Source: Aplectana chamaeleonis (taxonomy: Eukaryota > Nematoda > Chromadorea > Rhabditida > Cosmocercidae). From it: 64,000 nt of DNA. This document shows positions 1 to 11,209 of this stretch, in pieces (position 1 is the stretch's first letter; every line of letters begins with the position of its first letter). The stretch spans positions 186,001-250,000 of the forward strand of contig JAPDOI010000383.1 in NCBI GenBank assembly GCA_029168955.1, read 5' to 3'. The position numbers were made by a program, and so were the translations under genes. Below the pieces are notes generated by a model that saw nothing but the letters and a program-made list of their open reading frames with translations, made no database searches and had not been told where the DNA came from.

Positions 1-75
1 CCAGGTCGTGGGATTTCCATACTACCCACGTACTGAAATAGGAATTATGTCGACTGTACTCTTCAAATTACATGA

Positions 76-292
76 ACTTTACACTGTACACCCACGCGCC
101 CGGCGTGCATGTCAAGCGGCCGTCACGAAGACATTTTTCGGACGAGCCCACCCACGACTGAAATACAGCTAGCTGATCAGGATATCGTTCATTTATCGTC
201 TGATAATCCAACAAAGCCCGACAAATACCTCAGCGGCGGCTGATCGACACGCCCGTTGACAGCGTGGGCGGACAATCTCATTCGGACAGACT
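76..292. mobile_element. Palindromic MITE-like element, family K copy 1
   Basis: Two arms face each other. The left has CCCACGCGCCCGGCGTGC and the right has GACAGCGTGGGCGGACA followed by a CATTCGGACAGA end. Related copies lie at 932-1133, 9087-9318 and 32766-32972, which makes this a dispersed non-autonomous family rather than a local hairpin. The left end has lost part of the terminal repeat. No coding sequence is visible. Transposase type unknown. Confidence 0.6.
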
Positions 293-620
293 TCATGCAC
301 CTAGCTCTTCTTATGAAACCGCACCCTGTGACGACAAGATTAATGTTTTGGGCCAAGATCATATTTCCAGCGATCTCGGCCTTACGCAAGCGTCTACGAC
401 ATATCCATAGGAACGCTTGATTACGTTGCCCACAACTTCAGCGTTATTTACTTGCGGATTACAGCAAGTGACTGCGAATATCTCGAATGTAACTTATTCT
501 CAATTTTTAGACTAGAATTTTTGAACCTATATACAAAATGGGATAATTGTCAAAAAAAGGTTCTGCGAGATGAAAGGTGAAGGTTGAGTCAAGCCTCCAA
601 GTAAGTAGCATGGTTAGGTC

Positions 621-766
621 CGTGGCTTGCTTTTTTAAGAGAAAAACATTTAAATCTAAACCGCGGCTGGCGCGGGCGATTTAAATCTCACCGGCGGCTG
701 GCTGGTAATTACCAGCCAGCCGCGGTTTAGATTTAAACGTTTGTTTTCTTGAGGAAACAAGCCACG
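621..766. mobile_element. 146-bp foldback element with multi-level hairpin
   Basis: The outer arms are GTGGCTTG (left) and CAAGCCAC (right). Inside them TTTAAATCTAAACCGCGG at about 649-666 pairs with its inverted copy at about 719-736, and the centre holds GGCTGGCTGGTAATTACCAG with its inverted partner. Nearly the whole stretch can fold into one hairpin. It carries no open frame. No second copy was noticed in the window, so family status is inferred from structure alone. Confidence 0.6.
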
Positions 767-931
767 ATCCTATATGTACTTTAGCCACAGGTGTCTCCCA
801 TTTAGAACAAATCCGCTTGTACAAAATTCGAAGTGGGATACAACATAAAATGATAGGCAAACAAGTTGCTTGCGAAATGAGCGTAGAATGTTACGTAGAG
901 CCTCCAAATAGTTGACGCTAGACTCACAAGT

Positions 932-1133
932 AAAGTCTGTCCGTATGACACTGTCCGCCCAAGCGGTCAGCGCGCCTGCTGAGCTACCGGCTCGAAGGCA
1001 TTTTTTCCGGACCAACTCTTCCACGGCTGCAAACAGCTGACTGAGATATCAATCACTATTCATCTAATATTCCTGTCATCCAAAGAATGCCTTCCCGAGA
1101 GACGCTGGACACGCACGCTGACCGCTGCCGCGC
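932..1133. mobile_element. Palindromic MITE-like element, family K copy 2 (right end lost)
   Basis: It begins with AAGTCTGTCCGTATGACA and continues through CTGTCCGCCCAAGCGGTCAGCGC. Near the other end ACACGCACGCTGACCGC is the inverted match. The right terminal repeat seen in the 9087-9318 copy is missing, so this copy is truncated. No gene is present. Confidence 0.55.
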
Positions 1134-1139
1134 ATCTCC

Positions 1140-3108
1140 GATTTTACGATGGGATGAAAACCCGAATACCAGTATGGAGCTTCGGGGCCCCGACCTGCTC
1201 AGCGGGCGGTCGCGGCGCGGTGCAACTAACCGTGGCCATTTCTGCCCTCTTGCAACATTCAGTTCAGTTCGCCACTGAACTGAAGGATTGAATAATCAAT
1301 TCGTTCTATGAGAATTTATTTCTATAACAGATCCCTGATAGCGTTATCAGCCATTGTTTTCTACAAATTACATGGACTTCGACTTTTGAAAGAAGAAACA
1401 TTCACTTTTCGCTTCACCTTCCACGTGAGCGAGCGCTGCTATTGCTGGCCAGCAAAGGATGCGGGAAGAGTAGTACGCGGCGTTCAGCGAGGACACGCGG
1501 TGCGACTGCGCGCGGAGCAGGACGGGTCCCCGAAGCTCTGTACTCGCACTCGGAAAACCCCGGGTTGACGCGAAGTTCCCGGTACAGAAAAATTAGGAGC
1601 GGACCAGGTTTCCTGCAACAGTCGAGGCAATTGATGCACTGGCGCCGCATACGAGCGCTTTCGTTCTACCATCTCACATAATACTCCTAAGCCGCGCCTA
1701 TCGCACGATGTAGGTTTGCTTATATGGGCGTGGTAAGTTCTCTAAGCCAGTGAATACTTATATTGTAAACTTGTTATCAGAAAGCTATCTAAACCTAGTG
1801 GATCAACGCGTCAGTGATCTCAATGTTTTGAAATATTTCCAGAACACCTCAATTGCTGACTAATGCAGCAAGAAATCTTTCCGCCTACTCCAATACATCA
1901 GCCCATATGTACTATGTGGTTTTCACCGTCGATTACACTATATAATATGTACATGCTACCACCATATTTTCCAGCCGAGAAGAATAGGCTCAATCAGTTC
2001 TCAGCACTGAGCCTTGAAGCATCTCATAATCAAATTTGGGTATTCCTAGTCAACATGGTCGCAAGAAGAAACGTTGTTTATCAACAAAAAAGGCGTTATT
2101 CCGCTCACTTATCAAGAGACTAATCGAAGTTTTATGTTTGGAAAATTTGGACGTAGCAATCCTTGAAAACTTTTCGATTTTTCGAATATCGATTTTCTCT
2201 TATGTAGACCTAGAGACAGGGTCTCCGATAAAAACAATTTTTGAGCTCTTCTAATGAGAATGTAGATTTGGTCACAACAAAAGTAAAAATAAGTGAAGAA
2301 ATTCGGAAATTTTCAGGAAAACGCTCGAAAACGAGGTATATGGGCTAATTACAGGTGTCGGCCGGCCCACTAATCAACGAGTTTTTCTTTATTGCTTGTT
2401 TGTACGCCTTTAATTTTGCTAGTAAAATAGTCAGCAATCTCCAGAAGTGCGCAGAAATGACTCTAGAAGCAAAATAAAAGTTGACAAAACAGGCTTTTAC
2501 ACAAATTTCGATAATTGGGGGCGGGAGGACACCAAGCAATAACTTGTTCCTGAGCGTTTTTTGTACAACTTTTCACTTATTTTTACATTTGTGATGGCCA
2601 GATCTATTTTCTCATGAGGATAGCACAACAACCACTTCATCGCGAACCCTGCCTTCAGAAGGAGTGGTTGCACTCTTAGCTATCCAGTGGTGCCGCGAAT
2701 GCAGTGCGGCCCGCCGCTATGATTGCGACTTGTCCATTCACTAGACCAAACTTTATAGGAGACCATGTGCTGGAAACAACAAATGAATTCCGTTGCATGC
2801 ACATTATGCATGTTATCCGAAAAAATTCGGATAATTATAAAAACAAGATTTTCTTATCAATTCAAGCTTGAGGTTAACAGTGAAAACGGTTTGTCAATTG
2901 AACCTTATTGTAGCATTCATACGATGCTAACTTGCCACCAACTTCAAAGCATTAAGTTCTCAAAAATTAAGGTTTCCGCAAAACGATTCTGAAAATTCGG
3001 ACAATCGGAATATTTTGAGAGTTTGAGAAATTTCTCGTTAAGCAAACTTCTGATCAGTGGGGAATTGGCACACGCATTCCATGCGAGTCGAGTTTCATCT
3101 AAACTTAG
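1140..3108. other. Anonymous intergenic DNA
   Basis: No recognisable gene, RNA or element was found here. Open frames are short (up to 86 codons), overlap one another on both strands and show no family motif. Around 2690-2765 there is a short dispersed motif (GCCCGCCGC... TTTGTCCA...) that recurs near 25400 and 60660, probably another old repeat. Confidence 0.5.
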
Positions 3109-3565
3109 AGGCAGTGTTCACGATAAACTATGGGTGTTCAGTTTCTTACAGATTTTGATAAGTCAAGGACTTACTGTGAGAAAGATCAGCGAAAAGGGAC
3201 GAGAGAGCACTTTTTTTCGCCAAAGCAGGATCTCTTGTGTGACGTCCCATTTTTGAGAATGTGAGGATTGACCGGTGTGAAGGAATGAAGTTTTTCAATG
3301 TGATAACGTTATAATATCTTATCAACCGACTTGTCGAAGACATTTCTGCTGCTGACTGGCTGTTTGCGTGCTGAAGCTTCTTCAGAAAGGAATAGTGTGC
3401 GGTGCGGGGTCTCCGGAAGGGTGCAGTCTCCTGACTTTGGCGGTGCCTCGTTTGGGCACACCTAAACGGTTTTTTCGCCTTCTTTCTTCGTGATCGGCTC
3501 ACCACACAATACACCGTGAGTTCTCTCCGAAAAAATCGCCAACTTTTTCATCGTGGACACTGCCT
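3109..3565. mobile_element. TTAA-flanked MITE, family A copy 1
   Basis: The left terminus AGGCAGTGTTCACGATAAA and right terminus TCGTGGACACTGCCT are inverted copies. The right flank is TTAA and the left flank is TTAG, one base off. Four more copies with the same ends lie at 19921, 30094, 33912 and 38017. TTAA target duplication is the hallmark of the piggyBac superfamily, so a piggyBac-like transposase acting in trans is inferred. No transposase is encoded in the 457 bp. Confidence 0.75.
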
Positions 3566-3569
3566 TTAA

Positions 3570-4050
3570 TATAGGCTGACTAGTTTCTAATGAAGCAGGA
3601 AAATGGGATTCTGAGATTATCCGAAATTTTTCGGATAACAACTATAATGCACACACGAAGTAAATCTCTAAGACAAATAAGTGGGAAGGTCGAGTGAGGC
3701 AAGCCGTATATTCAGAGCCAGCCTGAATCCACCGAAGTCTTACAGGTTTTCTTAGCAAGAGTACTCTACACCCACAACTGTATTCAAAACTTTCATTTCG
3801 CATACAAAACTTGTCGAATTCGCATTCAACTTAACGACTGGACGGTTTCAAACTAAACGAGAGGACGTGCTTTTAAAGGACCCCGATAGACTTTTGAAGA
3901 AATGAGTTTGGGTTGGGAATCATCCCACGTATTCTTCAGAAGAACACATGTTTCTAAGTAAGATTTTCAACGAATGTACCGTAGGCATTAAACTCGCCAA
4001 TATGACGTTTTGGATAACAATCGTGCAATATCGTATTCCCACGTCATGTA
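3570..4050. other. Anonymous intergenic DNA
   Basis: No gene or repeat was recognised. The short frames present lack family motifs. Confidence 0.4.
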
Positions 4051-4330
4051 CTGTGCTTGTCTGGGCTAAATTCCGGTCCGCAATCGCGTCTCGACACGCT
4101 TTGCAGCCGCACGCGCAGGAGTCAGTCGAGTTCCCAGCGCCAAAGCCGACTAGATGACTTTTTTATACAGTTTTTTCTAATTTTGTTAACGTTCCGGTTT
4201 CTAAAACACACCTAGAGTCGACAGATCGGCGACTGCGGCGCTGGAAACATTTCGGACTCGAATGCGCGCGGCCGCAAGGCGTGTCGAGACGCGATTGCGG
4301 ACCGGAATTAGGCCCAGAGAAGCACAGTAC
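4051..4330. mobile_element. TA-flanked palindromic MITE, family F copy 1
   Basis: The ends are TACTGTGCTTGTCTGGGC and GGCCCAGAGAAGCACAGTA. Inside, GTCCGCAATCGCGTCTCGAC on the left is matched by GTCGAGACGCGATTGCGGAC on the right, and both arms extend for about 100 bp. A second copy lies at 38861-39137. The TA at each tip suggests a Tc1/mariner-type target. No coding capacity. Confidence 0.7.
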
Positions 4331-4334
4331 GCTC

Positions 4335-4588
4335 GATGCCCGAGCAGCTCGCAGGGAGGAGCTTGGCCTGCGTTGCGGCTCGTTTTGATAAGAGGTGAAC
4401 GAGTGGAAGTGTGGAGTTTCGGACTCAACCCAGGCACCTGTTAATCGATGCTGATAGTCATAACAGCATCGACTCCCTGGTGCCCGGGCTGGGGCTAGAA
4501 CACCGAACGGCCACCTGTTCACCTCTTATCAAAACAAGCCGAAACGCAGGCCAAGCTCCACCCTGCGAGCTGCTCGGGCATCGAGGGT
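4335..4588. mobile_element. Foldback element abutting family F
   Basis: The arms of about 68 bp are almost perfect. CGATGCCCGAGCAGCTCGCA near 4336 is the inverse of TGCGAGCTGCTCGGGCATCG near 4563, and TTTTGATAAGAGGTGAAC is the inverse of GTTCACCTCTTATCAAAA near 4517. The loop holds an inner hairpin, ATCGATGCTGATAG / CAGCATCGA. It lies directly beside the preceding palindrome, so the two look stacked or nested. Confidence 0.65.
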
Positions 4589-4849
4589 AATAAATTCATG
4601 AACAGCATCACAACTGGTGCAGAAAAAAAAACGACTTCTCTTGAAGTGAGCTTAGAAGGTCCACGTACACTGCGCGGGCTAATTAGCAGGTTTCAACTTG
4701 GTAATTTCTCCCCAACAGTTGTTGACTGATGGTTGAATTAGGATTCAAGGTACCCAATCGTTTTATCATCGCTCTCGGCAGGAAGTGTGTGTTTCTACCC
4801 TCCACCCACAGCACTGTGGTGTCGAACAACATTTATTAATCTCCGGCGG

Positions 4850-5020
4850 GAAGCGCTCAGTGATAATCCTTTGGTTCCGAGCCAAATTCACTCTGTTCCG
4901 TCGCGCGCTTGTGCGAAGCGAGGGTAGAGTCAGCGAGAAAGTATGGGGAGAAGGCGACACAGCGCACGCGTGCAGACGCACGAGATGAACGAAAATAAAT
5001 TTCACTCGGAAACAAAGAAT
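4850..5020. repeat. Dispersed repeat, family G copy 1
   Basis: The stretch with GTCAGCGAGAAAGTATGGGG and ATGAACGAAAATAAATTTCA recurs in diverged form at about 60420-60585. Both copies have inverted ends (CCGAG... and ...CGGAAACA), suggesting an old short inverted-repeat element. No protein is supported. Confidence 0.5.
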
Positions 5021-6534
5021 ACATGGTTCTGAGCACATTTGGTGCACCCTGTGCATATTGTCGTACGTAAAGTTCGCCATCATAATACACAGTGCACTTC
5101 TCAATAAAAAATCACCTTGGCTTCAAAGTGGATTCCGTGCTGGTAGGCAAGCTCGTTGTGAAGAGGAATGCGGCAGTCATAGAGGTCATCTGCGATAATA
5201 TCATACGGTCCATGCTTCTTGCGGACCGGCATCTCAACCGCACTGAAAACACGTTTGTTATCCTTAGCGTTACTATTACGGATGAGTATGAGAATTATTT
5301 GGTTCTCAACTTAGTACATAGTATCTTTTGAATTTCAATTCACACACTTGGTCAGTAAAATGAGAGGTTTGAGTAGAGATCGCGAACATCGCGAACAAGT
5401 GTGGACATCAGCTCGATCTGGGTGAGTCGTGTGGCCTGTACCAAAACGCCTAGGGTGTTAGAAACGTCAAAAACGAGCTAAGCTCAGCAGTCAAGTTGAG
5501 GGTCCTCGTATTAGGGACGTGGAGTTGGAGAAAAAAAGCAGGATTTCTTGTTTAGGGGTCCCAAGATTGCTCAAATGTGGCAATTTGAGCTCATTTTTAG
5601 ACGATTCCAACAGCGTAAGCATACTGATGTAAGTAATAGGTGTTCACTAGTGTCGCTATCTGGACTATTTTTGCGAGGGTGTAAGCTGCCGTTGATGACT
5701 ACCAGAGGGAGCCAGTGCATTTCATAGGATTGCTTAGAGGCCCAGTGCAACCTCAAGAACGGTTCTTAGTTTTACTGCTTATATTAAGCTGATCACAATG
5801 TTGTCCCCACAATCGCTGGAAACCCTCAACGAACGGAGGTAAGGCCTTCGAAAAAAATTTTGCATGTGAAAAAGGCGGATTTCGTATGTGAGTTGTCTCG
5901 AACCTGATTTTTTGCCATTCTCAGCCGTCTCACTGTGGGCGACCACAATGTAACGCCTGACCGAAAACAAGTTGATGCGCATAGATTTTGAATAAAGTCG
6001 ATCGCTCGTCTCGTCCCCATTGAACTCGAAAACTTGTCGGTGGGCGTGCCCCATTTTTGCTTTCCGGGGGCGTGACCGACTTCTTCCTCGCGTTTTCTCG
6101 CCTATTTGAGCGAATTAAGATTCCGCGCATGGCAGGGTTTCTATACTTTCTAATATCAAGAATCAATGCTGAGGTTTGACTGTGCTTGTAATAGTGACTT
6201 TAGAGGATCTTGAAGTTACATATTTCGTCCCGGACGTTGCACGCTTTTCTCCCTGCCGAGCAGACTCGTCGCGAGAAATAATAATTTGGCAGCCAGATGA
6301 GCTCTTTTCCAGAACTGCTTATTCAGTTATGATCATCTTCATAAGCCATTTGAGCCTCATGTGAATAGTCCATAGAAGTGTGTAGAGAGGATCCTACATA
6401 TATCTTAAATATTATTCGGACAGTGTCATCTTCCAAACGAATTAAACGCGCTGCTAAATTTAGTTAAGTTACACCAGGGAGCTCAAAACTTTCATGCAGC
6501 ACACTTGCGACCGGTATAATTTAGTTTTTATGTG
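5020..6534. other. Anonymous intergenic DNA
   Basis: No gene, RNA or tandem repeat was recognised. Open frames of 60-90 codons occur on both strands but overlap each other and have no recognisable domain. The region ends where reverse-transcriptase similarity begins at about 6535. Confidence 0.45.
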
Positions 6535-8154
6535 GTAAAAGGAAAGCCCACACGTTGTTACGACAGTATAGCGGGAAAATGAAGAGATGTTCTCCTGTCT
6601 TGAACACTACCAATGGAGCTGCAGTTGGTGATGAGACGCTGCCCCTATAGAAGGATTACTTCTATTCATTACTGAATCGTCTAGCGCCATCAGTACCTGA
6701 GCTCCCGCATGTTCAGAGAGCACATTACGATGTCAGTGAAGAACCGTGGACTGAGTCTGAAGTTTTGGATTGTGTCCGGAAAATAAAGAATGGAAAGGCA
6801 GGTGGAGATGACAACGTCACTGCTGAAATGCTGAAAGCTCTCCCTCCGTCTGGGATTCGTGAAATGACCAACACCATCCGTACCATATGGATGAGCGAAA
6901 GGATACACGATTCGTGGAGGTATGCGATCATAGCATCTCTTGACAAGAAGTTATCCGTCAAGGAGCCCAAGAAGTAACTATAGGGGGTTCCCTCTACTGC
7001 GTGTCATGTACAAGGTTTTGGAACGTATCACTCTCAAGCGACTCATCAAGCGTCGTAAGTAAACGACCAGAGAGGAGCAAGCCTGTCTTCGACCTGGAAT
7101 ATCAACCGTCGACCTAGTGTTCTTCGTGAGAAGAGTAATTGAATCGTGGCAGCGGTATTCGAAGCCATTACAGCTTGTTTTCTGGACTTTGGAGCCAAAT
7201 TCGACTCTCCTCATCGTGATCGATGGCTCAACGCTCTGCGAGCCGATGGAGTCTCGGAAAAGTATGTTCGACTAATCCAGGACACGAACAAAGGAACAAC
7301 AGCAGTAGTTCGCACGCCTGTCGGGTTTACGTCTGTGTTCGAGGTGAGAACAGGAGTAAGGCAAGGAGCTGTAGCAGGACCTTTTCTACTCAACTTCGCC
7401 GTTGATGACATCATATGTAGAGTTGTTAAACAATTTCCTGCGGACGTGATCCTAACACCAACAGGACGCTCTCTTGTCGACTTCGAGTACGCCGACGACA
7501 TTGTGTTATTCGCTGAAAACTGCATTCAAATTTCTAACCAAGTGTTTGTGGTCTAGCCCCAGCGCGAAGGAAGTCAGGTTGCGCGTCTACCTATCCGCTA
7601 TTCGCCCTATCATGATGTACGGATCGGAGACGTTAGCAGCACCGAAGACGTAGATGGAAAGGATGGATTGCACGGAGAGGAAGCTGTTTAGACGTTTGCT
7701 CGAATATTTCTGGCCGTGGATGTGCCACCACGAAGACCTCTACAACGAAATTGACGCCTTACACGAACGCTTGACACTAGGGAAGTGCCAACATCTTCCA
7801 ACGCCACCTCAAGCGACAACGGAAGGTCGTCTTCGTCTGTTCGGGCATATTTTGAAAAGCCCTCCAGATCGCCTTGTTCAACACGCTCTAAGGATGCTCC
7901 CATGTCCTGTCTGGAAACGGCCGCCTGGATGTAGGCGAACGTTTTGGACGGATGTGGTGAAGGAGGATTTGAAATCACTCGGCATTGAAAGACAATTCAG
8001 GCGCGATGTTTTACTTCGTAGGAAGTGGAATAGCGCCCAATGGATGGATTGGGTTAAAATTGGGGACAGGGACTCTATACACACCGAGGAAGAAGTTTTC
8101 CCGCCTTTTGAGGCTCTATTTTTCTCTCTTGGTGAGACCGATGTCGACGAATAG
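6535..8154 (+). pseudogene. RTE-clade non-LTR retrotransposon, broken reverse transcriptase
   Basis: This is the 3' part of an RTE-type LINE polyprotein, whose intact form nicks DNA with an apurinic-type endonuclease and reverse-transcribes its own RNA. Reading starts near 6535, so the endonuclease domain is missing (5' truncation). The finger motif GKAGGDDNVTAEML lies at about 6796-6837. The palm motif EYADDIVLFAEN, with the catalytic YADD, lies at about 7486-7521. The C-terminal region from 7654 has RRLLEYFWP and RLRLFGHILKSPPDRLVQHA, typical of nematode RTE tails. Breaks include an in-frame TAG near 6649, a stop at 6975-6977, frame changes at about 7000-7146, loss of about a hundred residues between 7525 and 7560, and a TAG just before 7654. 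It is a dead copy. Hookworm genomes carry many relatives, which guides the species guess. Confidence 0.9.
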
Positions 8155-8159
8155 GGTCT

Positions 8160-9085
8160 GAAAATCTGAATCTTCAAGCTAGTTTTTTTTCAATAGCTAC
8201 CCACAACTGTACATATCATAAACACACACTTGCTGCATTCCTCTTCGCGCTAATGCGGAGACGAAAATCGAATTCTCATAACATCATTTGTATGTGGTAT
8301 ATAACAACGAACACTTGAAGCTACTACAATTGTCGTAACGATTATTTGATTATCGCGAAGCGATTGCGATGCTCTGTGAATTCACCACGTTGCATGCTTC
8401 CTCAACTCAAACCATAATTCAATCGTGACTAGGTCGAAGACTGCGGCATAAAATATGCTCCACGCATAGCCAATTTAAAGGACTTCTAGAACACGCCTAA
8501 GACGCTCCTCAGAGCTGAACTCAAAAGCAAACTCAGCGACGTTCAAGAAGTTAAATATGTGAATGTTAAACACGATAAAATGATATGCTCAAAAATCCGG
8601 ACGCTCTTCAGTATCCACGTTTCAGCCATCAGGTCGGATTCCGGCTTTCTGACTCTGCACATGAACGACAGGTTTTCTTCTCGAAGATGAAGAGAGATAT
8701 TTGAACTTTCGAGCTCAAAAAAAACCGTATTTTCGACCCGCAGAAAAAGCTGCCTCAGCGAAAACCCGTCGATGAATATCCGAGAACTGAATGTTCATCA
8801 GAATCTGAACAGTTGTCAGAACAATTTCTCTATTACAAACATGGAATAGAAAAAAACCTGACATGAGAATTCAGAAAATAAATTCGAGAATTTCAAAAAG
8901 GTAACAACTGAAAAAGACTATTTACCGCGGCATTTCTGCAAAAGGGTTTATCTGAAAAAAAACTAATTATTGAGAAGATCGCGAAAAACGCTATTCGAGA
9001 TATTGAAAAAAAAAACTGAAGCAAAAAGCGGTTCACACATCAAACCTCTTTGTTCTCAAGAACCAAGCATGGAACTATGCCTGTG
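8160..9085. other. Anonymous AT-rich DNA after the RTE relic
   Basis: No gene or structured repeat was identified. Immediately after the RTE stop codon there is a short poly-T but no clear 3' tail repeat, so the exact 3' end of the retrotransposon cannot be set. Confidence 0.4.
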
Positions 9086-9086
9086 A

Positions 9087-9318
9087 AGTCTGTACAAATG
9101 AGAATGTCAGCCCACACGGCCGGCGTGCGTATCGCGCGGTCGTCGCGAAAGCCTGTTTTTGAACGAATCTCCGCACGGCTGTAGCTAATTGACTCGGATA
9201 TTACCCAACATTGTCTAATGTTCCCGATGATCTGTTCACAGGTCCATAAAATGCCTATGCCACTGTCGCTCTACACGCACGCCGACCGCGTGGGCGCACA
9301 GTCTCATTCGGACAGAAA
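9087..9318. mobile_element. Palindromic MITE-like element, family K copy 3 (best preserved)
   Basis: The ends are AAGTCTGTACAAATGAGAAT and GTCTCATTCGGACAGA, and the subterminal GCCCACACGGCCGGCGTGCG is matched by CGCACGCCGACCGCGTGGGC in inverse form (the published-strand right arm begins ACGCACGCCGACCG). The family has at least four copies in the window. No coding frame. Confidence 0.65.
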
Positions 9319-9389
9319 GTGGCTAAATTCCAGTTTACGATTTACTGGTAAAATGTAACTAAAAAGAAGAAATACACAAAGTAGAATAT

Positions 9390-9470
9390 CACAAGGTAGC
9401 TGAGTTGAACGCAAAACTCAGATGTCAGCTAGGACTCGAACCTGCAGTGCACGCTTTCCGGGCGAAACAT
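9390..9470 (-). mobile_element. tRNA-derived SINE, 5'-truncated, minus strand
   Basis: Read on the minus strand it contains GCCCGGAAAGCGTGCACTG, the RNA polymerase III B box GGTTCGAGTCC, then TGACATCTGAGTTTTGCGTT and a CTACCTTGTGAT tail. This is the same sequence as the plus-strand copy at 9607-9720, but the A-box half is missing. The two copies face each other across about 140 bp. Truncation at the 5' side is typical of retroposed SINEs. Confidence 0.65.
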
Positions 9471-9606
9471 CAAAATTCTGTCTTCGAAAGGCCTCAGCTT
9501 AACTGGGTTTAATGCCGATTTGTGCTTACCAGATCATACCCGTCATCGGGTGATTGCTGTTGTGCCCACACAGTTCATGTGTGAATAGTTGAGTGATGCA
9601 GAACGG

Positions 9607-9720
9607 GGTGTCGGTGGTGTAATGGTAACACTCTCGCCCGGAAAGCGTGCAATGCAGGTTCGAGTCCTGCCAGACATCTGAGTTTTGCGTTCAACTCAGC
9701 TACCTTGTGACATCTTGTGA
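9607..9720 (+). mobile_element. tRNA-like SINE with A and B boxes
   Basis: The first 72 bases (9607-9678) look like a tRNA. The A-box region TGGTGTAATGG is at about 9615-9625, the B box GGTTCGAGTCC at about 9657-9667, the T-arm GCAGG/CCTGC is intact, and the acceptor ends GGTGTC and GACATC pair. The 5' half resembles nematode tRNA-Gly. The anticodon stem carries a mismatch and position 33 would be C, so a working tRNA is unlikely. A tail follows with the hairpin CTGAGTT/AACTCAG and CTACCTTGTGA, shared with the inverted copy at 9390-9470. A tRNA head plus a shared non-tRNA tail in two copies indicates a SINE. It could instead be a recent tRNA pseudogene. Confidence 0.65.
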
Positions 9721-9729
9721 TCATTTACC

Positions 9730-10488
9730 ATGCCATAATAAGGCATCAAATATTCAAAAACAACAAAGTAGAATAATTAACTCACCATATACAACATATC
9801 GTATGTTACGGTGATTCAGATAAGTGACATGGGTGGATTGGAGTGGAGGTCTAGCGAGAATCTGAAAACAAGAAAATGTTGAAAGGAGGGTTTTTTTCAG
9901 ATCAGGACAGGGCCGAGAATAATTTTCGGTGTGTTTGGTGCCGTATGCTAGGCTCATAAAAAGCTGCTTAGAGGTTCAATAAAATACATGAAAATGGTTA
10001 CAGTGTGAAACTGAAAGATTACAGTATAATAAAACATTCTGAGGTTTCAATTTTCCCAATAAAAGGAGAAAGAAGAAAAATAATCCGAATGACCAAGAAT
10101 AATCTCGAGAGCTCCGTGAACATCATTTTTCCCAAAGAATGCACCATAAACTCAACAACTTCACACAGAATAAAAATAGACTTGCTCCAAGTCGGTGTAC
10201 TGCTGGTAGCGCAAATAATGGTTCAAGAATCCGTCAAAGAAGTGGCCAGGAGATAAATTGTCTGAAGATCCAAGCTCAACTCAAAAACGAAGAGCTCGCG
10301 TAAATCATTTTTAGCTTTAGACTGCGGAAATGACGCAGGAACCCATCAACATTATGAAATCTTTGCCATTTTTCGCCACGGGAGCTTATTATACCTACGT
10401 TGGCACAATCAGTTGTCGACAGAAGATTGATGGGATTTCATAGAATGAAGCACTCCCAATCGACAACCAAAACAAGGCCTGTTTGCCT
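9730..10488. other. Anonymous intergenic DNA
   Basis: An 83-codon frame at 10005-10256 on the plus strand has ordinary composition but no recognisable domain, no clear splice or start context and no neighbour support. I do not call it a gene. Nothing else was seen. Confidence 0.35.
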
Positions 10489-10491
10489 TGA

Positions 10492-10620
10492 AGGCAGTGT
10501 TCACGATAAAAAACCGTATTGTGGTTTCCGATGTCTTTGAGAAGGTAGGACCGCGAAGAAGAAGTTATTGGGGTAAAAATCCTTTGAAAAACTTTCAAAT
10601 ACCGGAAACAAACTGTTAAA
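10492..10620. mobile_element. Half of a family A MITE
   Basis: The terminus AGGCAGTGTTCACGATAAA is present next to TTGA (TTAA with one change). No inverted partner was found downstream, so this is a solo end left by deletion. The right limit given is arbitrary. Confidence 0.4.
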
Positions 10621-10789
10621 GAAAACCTCTGAAATATCTAATTACCCCTGTTCGGCGGGCTGCGGACAACGCGTCAAACCTCAAGCTTGAAATGGTTTTA
10701 CGCTTCAAAACTCTTGCGTAATTGATTTTGTTTTCTGATTTTGCGCCGAAACCTTCTTAAATATGAGATGGGCGAATGCACATACTTAA

Positions 10790-11205
10790 AGGCAGCATAC
10801 GCGCTCGCAAGCATAGTCGAGATAACAGCATACATAGGTCATGAGAATCGCAACTTGAGAAAACTTGTGATATTTTAGAATGATAGCACTATGAAAAGGG
10901 AGTGCAGTAGTGAAAAAACTCGACTTACCTCAATATAACATGATTGTGCACTGATAAAATCCTCCATTTCAAGAGGTCAGTCAAAGTAGAGCGGCTTTCT
11001 CGAAAGTGGACGAGATTCAATAGGTTGTATGTTACTCGAAGGGGTGTGAAATACGGGCGTGGAAGGCAAGATTGCTCAAACATTGTCAAATATTGTCATC
11101 CTGGACAGTTTTCAGCGCTTCAAACGTCGTTGACGACATAGTACGGGCCGTGCGGACCTATCTATGCTGTTAAGTCGACTATGCTTGCGAGCGTGTATGC
11201 TGCCT
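10790..11205. mobile_element. TTAA-flanked MITE, family B
   Basis: The left end AGGCAGCATACGCGCTCGC and right end GCGAGCGTGTATGCTGCCT are inverted copies within arms of about 50 bp (AAGCATAGTCGA on the left, TCGACTATGCTT on the right). Both flanks are exact TTAA. The AGGCAG tip is shared with family A, so both probably used the same piggyBac-like transposase (inference). Partial relatives begin at about 21244 and 22494. Confidence 0.75.
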
Positions 11206-11209
11206 TTAA

